Below, piece by piece: positions 9,342 through 19,007 of a stretch of DNA of 64,000 nucleotides. The stretch covers positions 13,272-77,271 of the forward strand of contig CAVQBE010000024.1 in assembly GCA_963710675.1 (NCBI GenBank), in the 5' to 3' direction. Numbering within the stretch: position 1 is the stretch's first letter; the number at the start of each line of letters is the position of its first letter. The stretch comes from JACCZX01 sp963710675. Its GTDB lineage: Bacteria; Pseudomonadota; Gammaproteobacteria; Burkholderiales; Burkholderiaceae_F. The notes beneath the pieces are model-generated. The model was not told the DNA's origin. It saw only the letters and a list, made by a program, of their open reading frames with translations, and ran no database searches. A program made the position numbers and the translations under genes.

Positions 9342-10773
9342 TCAATGCTGTGGTAACCGGCAAATCACGCGACGCAGCTTGCCGCTGACCTGGTCTCTTG
9401 CGGGCGGACGCTGCGCAATATCGATGGACACTGCTCCGATGCCCAACGTATCAAAGTAGCTAGCGAGCGCGCGGCGAACGTCGGCCTCCGATCCATGCTC
9501 GTCGCCGCCGAGCCGAACTTGCAGCTTGCGCGGCGCCGTTTGCGTCACCTGGAAATCGTGAACCCGCGCATCGTCTTCCATCACGGTCGTCAATGCGAGC
9601 GGCACGACTGTCGCGGTGCCGCCGCCGGTTAAAGGGAAGACCAATGCCTCATCGGTGCGACCCTCGACTGTCATCACTGGAAAGCGGCTGCCGCAGCCGC
9701 AAGGCGTATCGGAGATCGTGACTGCATCACCCAGGTCATAACGAATCAGCGGTTGAATGCGATTTGCCAGATTGGTCAATAGCACCGAGTGCGAGCGCGT
9801 TCCGGCAGGTACAGGCCGACCATAGTGGTCGATCGGTTCCAGAATGACCCAGTCGCTGTTCAGGTGCAGGCGTCTATACGGGCACTCCCACGCGATCGGC
9901 AGAAACTCCGATGCGCCGTACGAATTACGCACGGGACAGCCAAAGGCGCGCTGCACCTGCGCGCGGGCTGGGTTTGCCAGCGTCTCACCGCCTGTCCACA
10001 CTTCACGTAGATGCAACTTGAGTCGGCCCGCCTGCTGTTCATCGGCCAGCATCTGCGCCGCGGTGGGATACGACGCGAGCAGGGTCGGTCGAAACGTCGT
10101 TCAGTTGGGCCACCAGTTGCTCGAGTGGCTGCAGCAGCGAAAATCCTTTCAGCGATGCGGTCAACCATGGCATCGAGCGGCGCATGCGCTCGACAGTCGA
10201 GATGCCGGCAAAATGCCCACCGGTCGCAGCAACCATCGCGTAGCGATCGCCGGCGATCAACTGGCGCGCCAGGTCGGATGCTGAACGTACTCCGCGAAAA
10301 CGCTGCCATTCGAGCGCGTCATAGACGGCGATTGCATCAGGATCGTGCACAAAGTAACCCGGCTCACCGGTCGTACCCGAACTGGTCCATACCGAATAGC
10401 GACCTAGCAAGGCGCCGCCACAACGGTCGGGCTGAGCCACGAACTCATTCACCGCGCTGCGCGTCACGGTAGGCTCCGACATCACATCGTCGAAGTTCGC
10501 CATCAATGACTGCTTGGTAACCGGTGGCAGATCAGTCAAACGCAAACGCGAGCTCGAACTCACTCGCAACTTTCGATACAGCCGCGAGTAGTAAGGAGAA
10601 CATTCAAACGCATGCGCGACCAGTGCGATCAGTCGCTGCTCACGCTGAAGTGCTATCGCAGTCGATGAAGCAAGCGAGCCGGTCCACACGTCGAGCGCGG
10701 CTTTGCTCCAGCGCGCCGAGTCGTAAACAGCGGAGAGTGGAAGATCAAACAGCGAAGATGGAACCGCAGCCAT
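9342..10773 (-). CDS. PaaK-like adenylate-forming ligase (frameshifted)
   Basis: The protein resembles phenylacetate--CoA ligases: a helical start with HAFECSPYYSRLYR, the nucleotide loop VWTSSGTTGEPGYFVHD, then EVWTGGETLANPARAQVQRAFG, NSYGASEFLPIAWEC, LIRYDLGDAV, and a C-terminal subdomain from EGRTDEALVF to SGKLRRVI. The frame breaks near 10060, between LVAQLNDVSTDPA and MLADEQQAGRL. Family members make an acyl- or aryl-AMP and often a CoA thioester. The substrate cannot be named; no phenylacetate genes are nearby. It follows the molybdopterin oxidoreductase by 84 bases on the same strand. Confidence 0.72.
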
Positions 10774-10857
10774 CGCGAGAAGGTGAGACCGTGAAGCAAA
10801 CCGTATTGTCGCGCCGCACTCGGCAGGCGCCCATGCCCCGAACCGGGGACCTTTACG

Positions 10858-13027
10858 TCATTGCGGCGCAACCTGAACCAGGCAGTCGTAAAACGTCGGC
10901 GCGCGGCCGATGTCGGTTAATCGACCGCTGGTCAGCTCGTTCGCGTTCTTGCCGTCGCGCGCCAGCTTTTTCCACCAGATTGACAACGCAACGACACAAC
11001 CAGGTCGCGCTCGATCAGTCACGCGCGCCAGCACGTCGATGCTGCCGCGATCGTTGAAGATACGAGCGCGAGCGCCATCGACAACGCCGCGCGCGTGCGC
11101 GTCGCGCGGGTGCATCTCCACGGTGGGCTCGCCATCGATCGATCGCAAACTCGTGACGTTGACGAACGTGGAGTTCAGGAAGTGGCGCGCGGGGGGAGAG
11201 ATGATCGCGAGCGGATAGCGTTGAGCAAGCACGCCACCGTCGGGTGCCTCATAAGGCGGCGAGGTAAGTGGGCACCGGATCCAAGCCAAGAGTGGCGACC
11301 TGCTCCGAATAGAACTCGCACCGTCCAGAGGGTGTTGCAAAGCCGCCCTCGGCAAAAGGCGCGTACCTCTGAGGAACATCGAGTCGCTCCCAGCCGCTGT
11401 GCTTCAAACGGTTCCAGTCGAAGCCGGCGGTCGGACCTTCGCGCTTGAACGCCTGCGCTGCCAATTGATCGTCAGTTTCCGAGAAGCAGGGATCGTCAAA
11501 CCCCATTTTCGCCGCGAGTTGCCGAAAGATCTCAGTGTTCGGCATGGACTCGCCCAACGGTTCAATCGCGGCATTGTTCGCGAGCATGTACAGGTGCCCG
11601 TAAGACTTGTGCACATCGACGTGCTCGAGCTGTGTCGTGGCGGGAAGCACGTAGTCTGCGTAATCCGCCGTGTCAGTCATGAAGTGTTCGAGAACGACCG
11701 TGAACAGGTCTTCGCGTTCAAATCCGCGTGCTACTTCGCGCGAGTTCGGTGCCACTGCAACCGGGTTGCTGTTGTAGACAATCAACGCGTCGATCGGTGG
11801 ATCGGCGTGATGCAAGTCATGGCCGATCGTTGACATATTGATCGTGCGCGGCGTCTTGCCCGCGAGCAGATCGGGCCGGTACAGTCTTTCGGAATCGACT
11901 GGATACATTCCGCTGGTCGACAGCAGCAGACCTCCTGCCGCATCACGCCAATGCCCGGTCAGTGCCGGCAGACATGCCACCGCACGTACCGCATTGCCGC
12001 CGCCGCGCGCACGCTGCATACCGTAATTAACGCGAATCGCCGCGGGACGGATCTGCCAGTAGTCACGTGCGAAATTTTCGACTTCGACGGTGCTGATGCC
12101 GCAGATCGACGCGACACGTTGCGGATCGAATTCGCGTGCGCGTTCTTCGAGCCGGTCATAGCCCAGCGTGTAGCGCTCGATGTAGTCGCGATCGAGCCAG
12201 CCCTCGCGCATCAGCACATGCATCACGCCCAGCGCAAACGCCGCGTCGGTGCCGGGCATCAGCGCAATGTGCTGATGACACTTCTCCGCGGTCAATGAAC
12301 GATAAGGATCGATCGCGATCAGCTTCGCGCCGTGCCGTTTTGCTTCCTGCGCACGGCTCCACAGATGCAGATTGGATGCGATCGCGTTGCAGCCCCAGAA
12401 AACGATCAGCTTGCTGTTCTGAAACTGCTCGATGTCGGTGCCGGTCCTGGTGCCGATCGTGTATGTAAGCGCCTCGGCGCCTGCGGTGGCGCAAATGGTG
12501 CGATCGAGAAAACTCGCACCGAGCTTGTGAAAGAAGCGTGCGGCCATTGCCTCGCCTTGCACCAGGCCCATCGTGCCGGCGTAGCTGTACGGAACGATGC
12601 GCTGAGGATCACGCGCCGCGATTTCACCGAGCCGTTGCGCGATATCACGCAGCGCTTCGTCCCACGAGACGCGAACAAAGCGCCCGGAGCCTTTCGCACC
12701 CACTCGCTTGAGCGGATGCACCACGCGGTCCGGGTGATACGTGCGTTCCAGATAGCGTGAGACCTTGGTGCACAGCGTGCCGGCCGTGGTCGGATGCGTC
12801 GGGTCGCCGGCGATCTTCACCGCTACGCGGATGGGTGCACCCCCGGTCGCTGCGCGCCCGCCCCCCGAGGGGGCACGCGATGAGCTTCGGGCGGCCGTGC
12901 GCTCATCGCTAGGCCCTTGCTCTTCGCGCACGGTAATCAGCATCGCGCAGGTGTCCGGACAATCATGCGGACACGCCGCGCGCACGACGGTTTCGTTGCT
13001 CGCGATCGACTCCGCTAATGCACTCAC
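10858..13027 (-). CDS. Molybdopterin-dependent oxidoreductase with [4Fe-4S] site (frameshifted, repeat insertion)
   Basis: A DMSO-reductase superfamily enzyme of about 720 residues. The N-terminal ACPHDCPDTCAM and the later GTLCTKVSRYLER provide four Cys for one [4Fe-4S] cluster. TYHPDRVVHPLKRVG, FWGCNAIASNLHLWS, IDPYRSLTAEKCHQHIALMPGTDAAFALG and IYNSNPVAV-type segments follow for the bis-MGD cofactor. There is no Tat signal, so it is probably cytoplasmic. Near 11260 the frame changes into the C-terminal molydopterin-binding domain (VEMHPRDAHARGVVDGARARIFNDRGSI). About 28 low-complexity residues between residues 36 and 64 are absent from the usual family pattern and come from an interspersed repeat. 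The start is GTG. The substrate is unknown. Confidence 0.8.
12834..12910. repeat. GC-rich interspersed palindromic element inside a coding sequence
   Basis: On the plus strand it runs from GCACCCCCGGTCGCTGCGCGC through a C5/G5 hairpin core (12861-12873) to CTTCGGGCGGCCG, with a 7-bp inverted repeat GATGAGC/GCTCATC at 12879-12885 and 12901-12907. The order and wording of its blocks match the element at 29272-29340. It is translated in frame as the extra segment near residues 36-64 of the molybdopterin oxidoreductase. Confidence 0.6.
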
Positions 13028-13034
13028 GTTTCGC

Positions 13035-13625
13035 TCACTGCTTAAAGGTCAGCGGCAACTCCGTCGACTCGCCGCCGAATTCAATCTTCAGCGCTTGCGG
13101 AACGGAATTGATCGGAACCGCAAACTGCACACGCTCGAGTGCAGACTCCATTCCGGGGCCGACCGTCTCACCGAGCCCGCCGTTGGCGGCAATCACGGAA
13201 TCCTTCGTCACCAGGCGAAAGTTTTGATCGGAGAAGTCGGCAGCCTGGCGCTGCTTGTTCAGCATCCGGACCAGCAGCACGAGCCGCATCGATTCTGAAT
13301 TGCGCGGCTCAGTAGCCACCTCTGCAATCGTGAAGGAAATATCGCCGACCTTGCCGACCGTAACCGTGCGCGGCACTGCAAACTCAACCGTAGGCGCGAT
13401 AGCAGGCGCACTCGGAGCTTCGATCGGTGCCGAGGGCGCAGGGATTGAATAGCCGTCGGCCGCCGACGGTGGAATCGGCGTCGCAGGGGCGCTGGTGGGC
13501 GGTGCGGCCGTATTCGCAGGCGCGGCGTCCGGTGGTGGCGGTGGCGCTTCGCGCTGACACGCGACCAGATTGGTTAACGCATAGGCAATCAACGCAACCA
13601 AAGAACCCCGCCGCGTGCGCGTCAT
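13035..13625 (-). CDS. Proline-rich lipoprotein with DUF4352-like C-terminal domain
   Basis: A protein of about 196 residues with lipobox NLVACQ. It then has a 50-residue Pro/Ala/Ser linker and a C-terminal beta-sandwich-like domain: VTVGKVGDISFTIAEVAT, SMRLVLLVRMLNKQ, DFSDQNFRLVTKDS, ending ELPLTFKQ. This arrangement resembles DUF4352/telokin-like extracellular domains. The ATG overlaps the argE stop by four bases (ATGA), so translation is coupled, and the next gene starts eight bases after its stop. Its role in a putative argE operon is unclear. Confidence 0.6.
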   Translation of the reverse strand: MTRTRRGSLVALIAYALTNLVACQREAPPPPPDAAPANTAAPPTSAPATPIPPSAADGYSIPAPSAPIEAPSAPAIAPTVEFAVPRTVTVGKVGDISFTIAEVATEPRNSESMRLVLLVRMLNKQRQAADFSDQNFRLVTKDSVIAANGGLGETVGPGMESALERVQFAVPINSVPQALKIEFGGESTELPLTFKQ

Positions 13626-14890
13626 AGCGAATGTGGACGGGGCATCGGCTGCGCGACGATGCGATCGAAGAACGCCTCGCATGCGGCAACCTGGTCATAG
13701 CTGATGTATTCGTCCGGCTTGTGCGCCTGGTCAATACTGCCGGGTCCGATCACAACGGTAGGGATGCCGGCCTTTGCAAACATGCTGGCCTCGGTCGCGA
13801 AGCCGACTGCGCCGGCACTTAGATGCGTCGTACTCGCCACTTCCTGCGCCCAACGTACCAACGGATGTTCCGGCTCGATACCAAACGCAGGCAGGTCCAT
13901 GCCGAGTTCGAATGCGATTCCCGCGTCACTCGTGACGCGACGCATTTCCGGAATCAGCTCACGCTCGGCATATTCGGTGATCGCCCGCGTGACTTCATCG
14001 GTCGACGTTGCCGGCAAATTGCGCATCTCGAAAATGAACTCGCAGTCGCGCGGAACGACGTTGACCGCAATGCCGCCCTTGATCACACCGGTCTGCAACG
14101 TCGTGTACGGCACCGCGAAGCGCGCATCGCGGCTCTCCTGCTGCGACAGGCGATCGGCCGTCTGACGAATGAACGCGACAAGTCGCGCGGCGAACTCGAT
14201 CGCGTTGACGCCGTCCGGGGTCAGCGACGAATGTGCTTCGCGCCCGCGCACCCGGCAACACATGTCGCGCTTGCCCTTGTGCGCCACGATGGCGCGCATG
14301 TCAGTCGGCTCGCCGATGATGCAACCTGCCGGGCGAATGCCACGATCGGCAAGATCCGCCAGCAGATCGCGCACGCCGAAGAATGTGGTTTCCTCGTCGT
14401 AGGTCAGTGACAGATGCAACGGCACTTTTTCCTGTGCTGCCAGAAACTTGGGCACCGCCGCCAGTGCAATCGCTATGAAGCCTTTCATGTCAGCGCTACC
14501 GCGGCCGTGAATGCGACGGTTGCGGTGGTCGGCAACAAACGGATCGCTCGACCAGTCCTGGCCATCCACCGGAACCGTGTCGGTATGGCCCGAAATCACG
14601 AGTCCGCCAGTCTTGATGCGGTCGGGCTCGGCTGACAGCGTCGCGAAGAGGTTGGCCTTGTTGCGCGCGGTGTCATAAATCAGGTTCGCGCGAACGCCCA
14701 GCCGCGCAAGCTCGTCGCGTGCGTACTCGATCAGCCCAAGATTGGAGTCACGGCTGACGGTAGGAAACCCGATCAGCCGGTCGATCATCGCCAGCGACGA
14801 AGCCGAAGGCGGTGCCCCCGAAGATAGAGCGGACGCTGGCTTGCGCGCGAAGGGTGCGTCAGCGAGCGGCAAGTCAGCGGGCTTGTTCAT
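13622..14890 (-). CDS. argE: Acetylornithine deacetylase
   Basis: An M20-family zinc hydrolase of 422 residues that removes the acetyl group of N-acetylornithine to give ornithine in arginine synthesis. Seen are MIDRLIGFPTVSRDSN, the metal-binding SGHTDTVPVDGQDW (His and Asp), HGRGSADMKGFIAIALA, DEETTFFGVRDLL (general base Glu), IIGEPTDM, and the C-terminal TEASMFAKAGIPTVVIGPG with SIDQAHKPDEYI carrying the last metal His. The dimerisation lid GREAHSSLTPDGVNAI is also intact. It has about 34 extra low-complexity residues at the N-terminus. No frameshift. It is divergent from the M20 gene at 14950 across 59 bases. Confidence 0.85.
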   Translation of the reverse strand: MNKPADLPLADAPFARKPASALSSGAPPSASSLAMIDRLIGFPTVSRDSNLGLIEYARDELARLGVRANLIYDTARNKANLFATLSAEPDRIKTGGLVISGHTDTVPVDGQDWSSDPFVADHRNRRIHGRGSADMKGFIAIALAAVPKFLAAQEKVPLHLSLTYDEETTFFGVRDLLADLADRGIRPAGCIIGEPTDMRAIVAHKGKRDMCCRVRGREAHSSLTPDGVNAIEFAARLVAFIRQTADRLSQQESRDARFAVPYTTLQTGVIKGGIAVNVVPRDCEFIFEMRNLPATSTDEVTRAITEYAERELIPEMRRVTSDAGIAFELGMDLPAFGIEPEHPLVRWAQEVASTTHLSAGAVGFATEASMFAKAGIPTVVIGPGSIDQAHKPDEYISYDQVAACEAFFDRIVAQPMPRPHSL

Positions 14891-14949
14891 GAGCCAATTC
14901 TAGTGCGCGTAGCATTCGCTTTCTGCTCGCTTTAACCCCGCAAAAATTC

Positions 14950-16152
14950 ATGCAACTGATCGACCGAGTCGTCCAATTCCGTGCCGAAATCCAGCAAATC
15001 CGGCGCGACATTCATGCTCATCCCGAGCTTCGCTTTGAAGAAACGCGCACCAGCGACCTCGTTGCACAAAAATTGTCCGACTGGGGACTCGAGGTCACGC
15101 GTGGGCTCGGCGGTACCGGCGTTGTTGGCACGTTGAAGCACGGGAAATCGAAGCGCGCGGTCGGCTTGCGGGCCGACATGGACGCGTTGCCGATTCAGGA
15201 AACCAATGATTTCGCGCACCGTTCGACGCACGCCGGAAAAATGCATGCATGCGGCCACGATGGGCACATGGCGATGCTGCTGGCTGCGGCGAAATACCTG
15301 GCGGAAGCGAAATCGCAAGCGGATGCAATAAACGGCACGGTGCACTTTATCTTTCAGCCGGCCGAGGAAGGCGGCGCCGGCGCGCAAAGAATGATCGACG
15401 ACGGCTTGTTCGAACGCTTCCCGTGCGATGCGGTTTTCGGCATGCACAACTGGCCCGGCCTGAAGGTCGGCGAGTTCGGCGTCACCGGCGGGCCGATGAT
15501 GGCGTCGAGCAACGAGTTTGAGATCAGCGTGCTCGGCAAAGGGGCGCATGCGGCGATGCCGCATCTCGGCATCGATCCGGTGTTCATCGCAGTGCAGATC
15601 GTCAATGCACTGCAGGGAATTATCACGCGCGTGAAAAAGCCGATCGACTCGGCCGTATTGTCGGTCACCATGATCCGGGCCGGCGAAGCAACCAACGTCA
15701 TCCCGGAATGTGCGCGAATCAGTGGGACGGTGCGCACGTTCAGTGACCAAGTGACGGCGCTGGTCGAGACGCAGATGCGGCGCATTGTCGAGATGACGTG
15801 CGCTGCGCATGGCGCCGAGGCGAAGTTCGACTTCAAGTGGAACTACCCGCCGACCGTCAACCACGAGCGTGAAGCCGAGTTTGCCGCCACCGTGATGGAC
15901 GACATCGTCGGCGCCGGCAACGTCGTGCGCAATATCGAGCCGACCATGGGCGCCGAGGATTTCGCATTCATGCTGAAGGCGAAGCCCGGCGCCTACGTTT
16001 TTATCGGCAACGGCGATGGGACGCATCGCGTCTCCGGCCACGGACTCGGCCCGTGCATGCTGCACAACCCTTCGTACGATTTCAACGACGAATTGATTCC
16101 GTTAGGGGCCACTTACTGGGTCCGGCTGGCCCAGAATTTCCTGGCACGCTGA
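14950..16152 (+). CDS. M20 amidohydrolase (hippurate hydrolase/IAA-amino acid hydrolase type)
   Basis: A 400-residue cytoplasmic zinc amidohydrolase. Motifs are RRDIHAHPELRFEE, RADMDALPIQE, the Cys/His metal site HACGHDGHMAMLL, FQPAEEGGAGAQRMIDDG (general base Glu), the lid domain with GKGAHAAMPHLGIDP, and terminal APSM-like EPTMGAEDFAFMLKAKPGAYVFIGNG. Enzymes of this subgroup split N-acyl amino acids such as hippurate; the exact substrate is unknown. The gene is intact. A second relative lies at 33409-34625 in the peptide-transport region. Confidence 0.82.
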   Translation: MQLIDRVVQFRAEIQQIRRDIHAHPELRFEETRTSDLVAQKLSDWGLEVTRGLGGTGVVGTLKHGKSKRAVGLRADMDALPIQETNDFAHRSTHAGKMHACGHDGHMAMLLAAAKYLAEAKSQADAINGTVHFIFQPAEEGGAGAQRMIDDGLFERFPCDAVFGMHNWPGLKVGEFGVTGGPMMASSNEFEISVLGKGAHAAMPHLGIDPVFIAVQIVNALQGIITRVKKPIDSAVLSVTMIRAGEATNVIPECARISGTVRTFSDQVTALVETQMRRIVEMTCAAHGAEAKFDFKWNYPPTVNHEREAEFAATVMDDIVGAGNVVRNIEPTMGAEDFAFMLKAKPGAYVFIGNGDGTHRVSGHGLGPCMLHNPSYDFNDELIPLGATYWVRLAQNFLAR

Positions 16153-16250
16153 TCTTTAGTTCTTTCCGCTAGTCCATACGCCGGAATGCGGGGCCTTTCC
16201 CCGACGGTTACTGTGTATCGCTGCGGCTTTCCGGTTGTATCTTGGCCCCG

Positions 16251-16782
16251 ATGAATTTGACCTTCGTTCGCGTTTTCGTTGCCGCCATCACCTTGTTGGG
16301 CGCGGGCGGCTGCGCGACCATCACCGGCGAAGCCACGCAGACAATCAACATTCAGACGGTCGATGCCAACGGCAAGCCCGTGGACGGCATGGCGTGCCGC
16401 ATCGTCAACGGCTCGGCCGAATATATGGGTGACACGCCACTGTTCGGCTTGCGAGTGCGCAAGTCCCCGACACCGCTGATCGTCGAGTGCAAGCGTCATG
16501 GCTACGCAATGGCGCGGGCGCTGGTCATTTCGCGCGCCGACCTCGCCTCCGGATCGACTGCACAGCTGTTGCTGCCGGGTGGCAGCTCGATGTTGATCGT
16601 CGATCACCTATCCGGCTTCATGTATCAGTATCCGCGTTGGGTACGGCCTCAGGTCGGCAGCCGACATGATTTTCGACCGCAGAGACGAGAAGGGGCGAGA
16701 CCCCACGCCCGGCTTGGTCACGCGGCAGTTCGACGCGCACGCGCGCTACGCCAGCGGCGTGCAGGACACCAGGGCCGATTGA
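16251..16782 (+). CDS. Hypothetical lipoprotein (frameshifted)
   Basis: A lipoprotein of about 177 residues with lipobox GAGGC at residue 19-20, followed by ATITGEATQTINIQTVDANG. The mature part contains PVDGMACRIVNGSAEYMGDTP and LIVECKRHGYA, a pattern seen in PEGA-like beta-domain lipoproteins (a modified amino-acid spike on a surface protein). Near 16655 the frame changes. The restored tail reads DMIFDRRDEKGRDPTPGLVTRQFDAHARY and stops at TGA 16780-16782. The function is unknown. Confidence 0.55.
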
Positions 16783-16795
16783 TTAGCAGTGCGCG

Positions 16796-17491
16796 CTAAT
16801 TGCGCGCAGCAGTTCGATCGGACTCCATCAGCAGCGTCCAAATATCGTTCAGCATCACTTCCGGATGCACGAACGCGAGCGAGTAGATCTCGCGCACTAC
16901 GCCAGCGTTATCGATCAAAAACAGCTTCAGCATGTGATTGATCGCCCGCGTCGGCCGCCCTGTCGCGTCTGTCTCAACTCTGACGTCCTGTCCAAATCCA
17001 TCAAGCAACGGACTTAGCTCGCCCATTGTTCGCGCGGTAAAGAATTGCCATTCGAAGCCGGGCGCGGTGCCCACGCTCTGCGCGTAACTACGTAGTGCAT
17101 CCGGCGTGTCGTGCGATGGATCAAAACTGATGCTGACAAATCGCACCCGCGAGCGCGCCGATGTATCGGCAGCGATTCGGTCGCGCAGCGTCTTCATCGT
17201 TTGATACGCAAACGGACAACCCCACGGGTCCGTGCAATACGTGTAGAAAAACGTCAGCAGCGTCACCTTGCCGCGCGTGTACGCCGACAGGCGGCGTGCA
17301 CCGGCGGACGCATTCAGCAGCACGGCGTCGGGACACTGCTGAATGCGCTGCAGCTGATACGTGCCCGCAGAATTCGGCACGAAATCCATATGCGGCGCGA
17401 GTCCAGGCCCGGGATCGGGCGCCGACGATGCCGCGTTGGGTAACAAAAGGATCGCCGCCAGCAACGCGCTGGCGGCGCATGTGCTACGCAT
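16796..17491 (-). CDS. SCO1/SenC-family copper chaperone-like protein next to mtoX
   Basis: A 231-residue exported protein (signal to ASS/APDPG) with the thioredoxin-like SCO fold: LSAYTRGKVTLLTFFYTYC, VRFVSISFDPSHDTPDALRSYAQ, and a late RAINHMLKLFLIDNAGVV that includes the His region. In SCO proteins CxxxC plus this His bind copper. Here the pair is CTDPWGCP, with five residues between the cysteines, an unusual spacing. It starts 18 bases after the SBP56 gene, on the same strand. In the Hyphomicrobium mtoX operon a SCO gene accompanies the copper-dependent methanethiol oxidase, so a role in loading copper into that enzyme is likely. Confidence 0.75.
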   Translation of the reverse strand: MRSTCAASALLAAILLLPNAASSAPDPGPGLAPHMDFVPNSAGTYQLQRIQQCPDAVLLNASAGARRLSAYTRGKVTLLTFFYTYCTDPWGCPFAYQTMKTLRDRIAADTSARSRVRFVSISFDPSHDTPDALRSYAQSVGTAPGFEWQFFTARTMGELSPLLDGFGQDVRVETDATGRPTRAINHMLKLFLIDNAGVVREIYSLAFVHPEVMLNDIWTLLMESDRTAARN

Positions 17492-17509
17492 GTCTACAAA
17501 CTCATCACA

Positions 17510-18808
17510 TCAACGTGCGCTTTTAGCGCTGAACTTCATGTGGTGTGCGCGCCCGAGCTGCTCCTTGGCGAAGTCCACTTCGAACGCCGGCTTCAGTTCC
17601 TTGCCATCCCAGTTAAACGCGCGCACGAACTGCTCATTGTCGGCGCCGCCCTTGTCCCACTTCTCAAGCAAGCTCGACGTGATGTAGACGCGCTTGCCGT
17701 CCCACGACTGGCTGATCATGTTGACCTGGCGTCCGGTTTCCTTTGCGTACGTCTGCTTCGGTGCTTCGGGGTTGCTCAGATCGAAGTAGCGGGTCATGCC
17801 GTCCATGAACGTATTGACCCACAGTCCCTTGCCGTCGGCGGTGATGGAGATGTCCACTGGCAGCGGAATCTTGCTCGGGTCGCCGATCGTGCCAACTTCT
17901 TTTGCCACCCATTTGTCGCCTTCCTGCTTGACCAGCCACAGCTTCGACGTCAATGCGGCCGCCGTAATCGCCCAGTTGTCGCCAGGATTCAGCGACCAGC
18001 GTATTTCGAGGGGTGCGCCCGGCACGCTGAAGATCTGCCGCGGCTGCATCGCTTTCAGGTCCCACAACACCATCGTGTTGCCGAACTTCTTCATCGCGGC
18101 TTCGTCTTTGATCAGCCCGCCGATATCCCGCATGTAGTTGTCGCGGCCGGTAAAACTCGACGTCAGCATGACGTTCTTGCCAGGGTTCACCGCAATGTCG
18201 TAGCCATAGCCATCGCCTTGGCCGCCACCGACGGTGCCCGTCGGTATGTCGTACTTGGCTACGAAGCCTCCCTTGTTGTTGTAAACCGCAATCCCGGTCA
18301 CGCCGCCGTTGTCTTTGGTGTTCGACAGCGTTCCGATCAGCATGCGACCGGGCATCGCGTAAAACGTATGTGGGCCGACGTATCCCGTTTTTGCCGATAG
18401 ATCGGATATGGTCTTTATCAGCTTGGGTCTGGCGGGATTAGTGCCGACATCGAACACGTAGATCTTGCTGTCGTTCAGCCCGCCCGCCCACAGATAACGG
18501 CGATCATCGGTAAATCCCATGTGATGCGCTTCGCCCCGGGCGCCCACAGACACCTTGTGGACGACCTTGCCGTAGCTCTTCGAGTTCGGATTGGCGTCAA
18601 TCGTCACCAGCTTGTCGAAGCCGTCCCCCCACCCGGCGACCCCGAGCGTCCAGACGTGCACATAGTCTTCCTGGCCCTTGATCAGGCCTGACATATAAGG
18701 TGAGTTGCACGTCTCGTCCGCGCGCGCCACGCCGGCAAACGATGCGACCACAAGCGCCGCAACGGCAACGCGCTGCAGGTGCCGCCTCAAACTCGATACA
18801 CGTTTCAT
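17510..18808 (-). CDS. mtoX: Methanethiol oxidase (SBP56/selenium-binding protein family), periplasmic
   Basis: A 432-residue protein whose Sec signal (ALVVASFAGVARA) sends it to the periplasm. It has the SBP56 beta-propeller: YVHVWTLGVAGWGDGFDKLVTID, GARGEAHHMGFTDDRRYLWAGGLNDSKIYVFDVG, GPHTFYAMPGRMLIG, PLEIRWSLNPG, and the terminal GRAHHMKF. The His pairs (AHHMGF, GPH, AHHM) are candidate copper ligands. Characterised family members oxidise methanethiol to formaldehyde, H2S and H2O2 with copper. A strong GAGGAGG site precedes the ATG. The downstream SCO gene supports this assignment. The gene is intact. Confidence 0.8.
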   Translation of the reverse strand: MKRVSSLRRHLQRVAVAALVVASFAGVARADETCNSPYMSGLIKGQEDYVHVWTLGVAGWGDGFDKLVTIDANPNSKSYGKVVHKVSVGARGEAHHMGFTDDRRYLWAGGLNDSKIYVFDVGTNPARPKLIKTISDLSAKTGYVGPHTFYAMPGRMLIGTLSNTKDNGGVTGIAVYNNKGGFVAKYDIPTGTVGGGQGDGYGYDIAVNPGKNVMLTSSFTGRDNYMRDIGGLIKDEAAMKKFGNTMVLWDLKAMQPRQIFSVPGAPLEIRWSLNPGDNWAITAAALTSKLWLVKQEGDKWVAKEVGTIGDPSKIPLPVDISITADGKGLWVNTFMDGMTRYFDLSNPEAPKQTYAKETGRQVNMISQSWDGKRVYITSSLLEKWDKGGADNEQFVRAFNWDGKELKPAFEVDFAKEQLGRAHHMKFSAKSAR

Positions 18809-19007
18809 GTGACCTCCTCTTGTTTTCCTCTACCACGCGAGTGGCATTCGATTTCCGCACGCTTCGCATCGCGGCGACATCCGCACAGACGAACTCGCTG
18901 CGTGCGCACGGCGGACAGTTCAGCCGCTAGTGCCGGCATTCTGCGCCGACTTCGCCTAAACTTCGACTGTCCTTTGCCGCGGCTCCCGCGGCTTTCCCCA
19001 CTAAACG

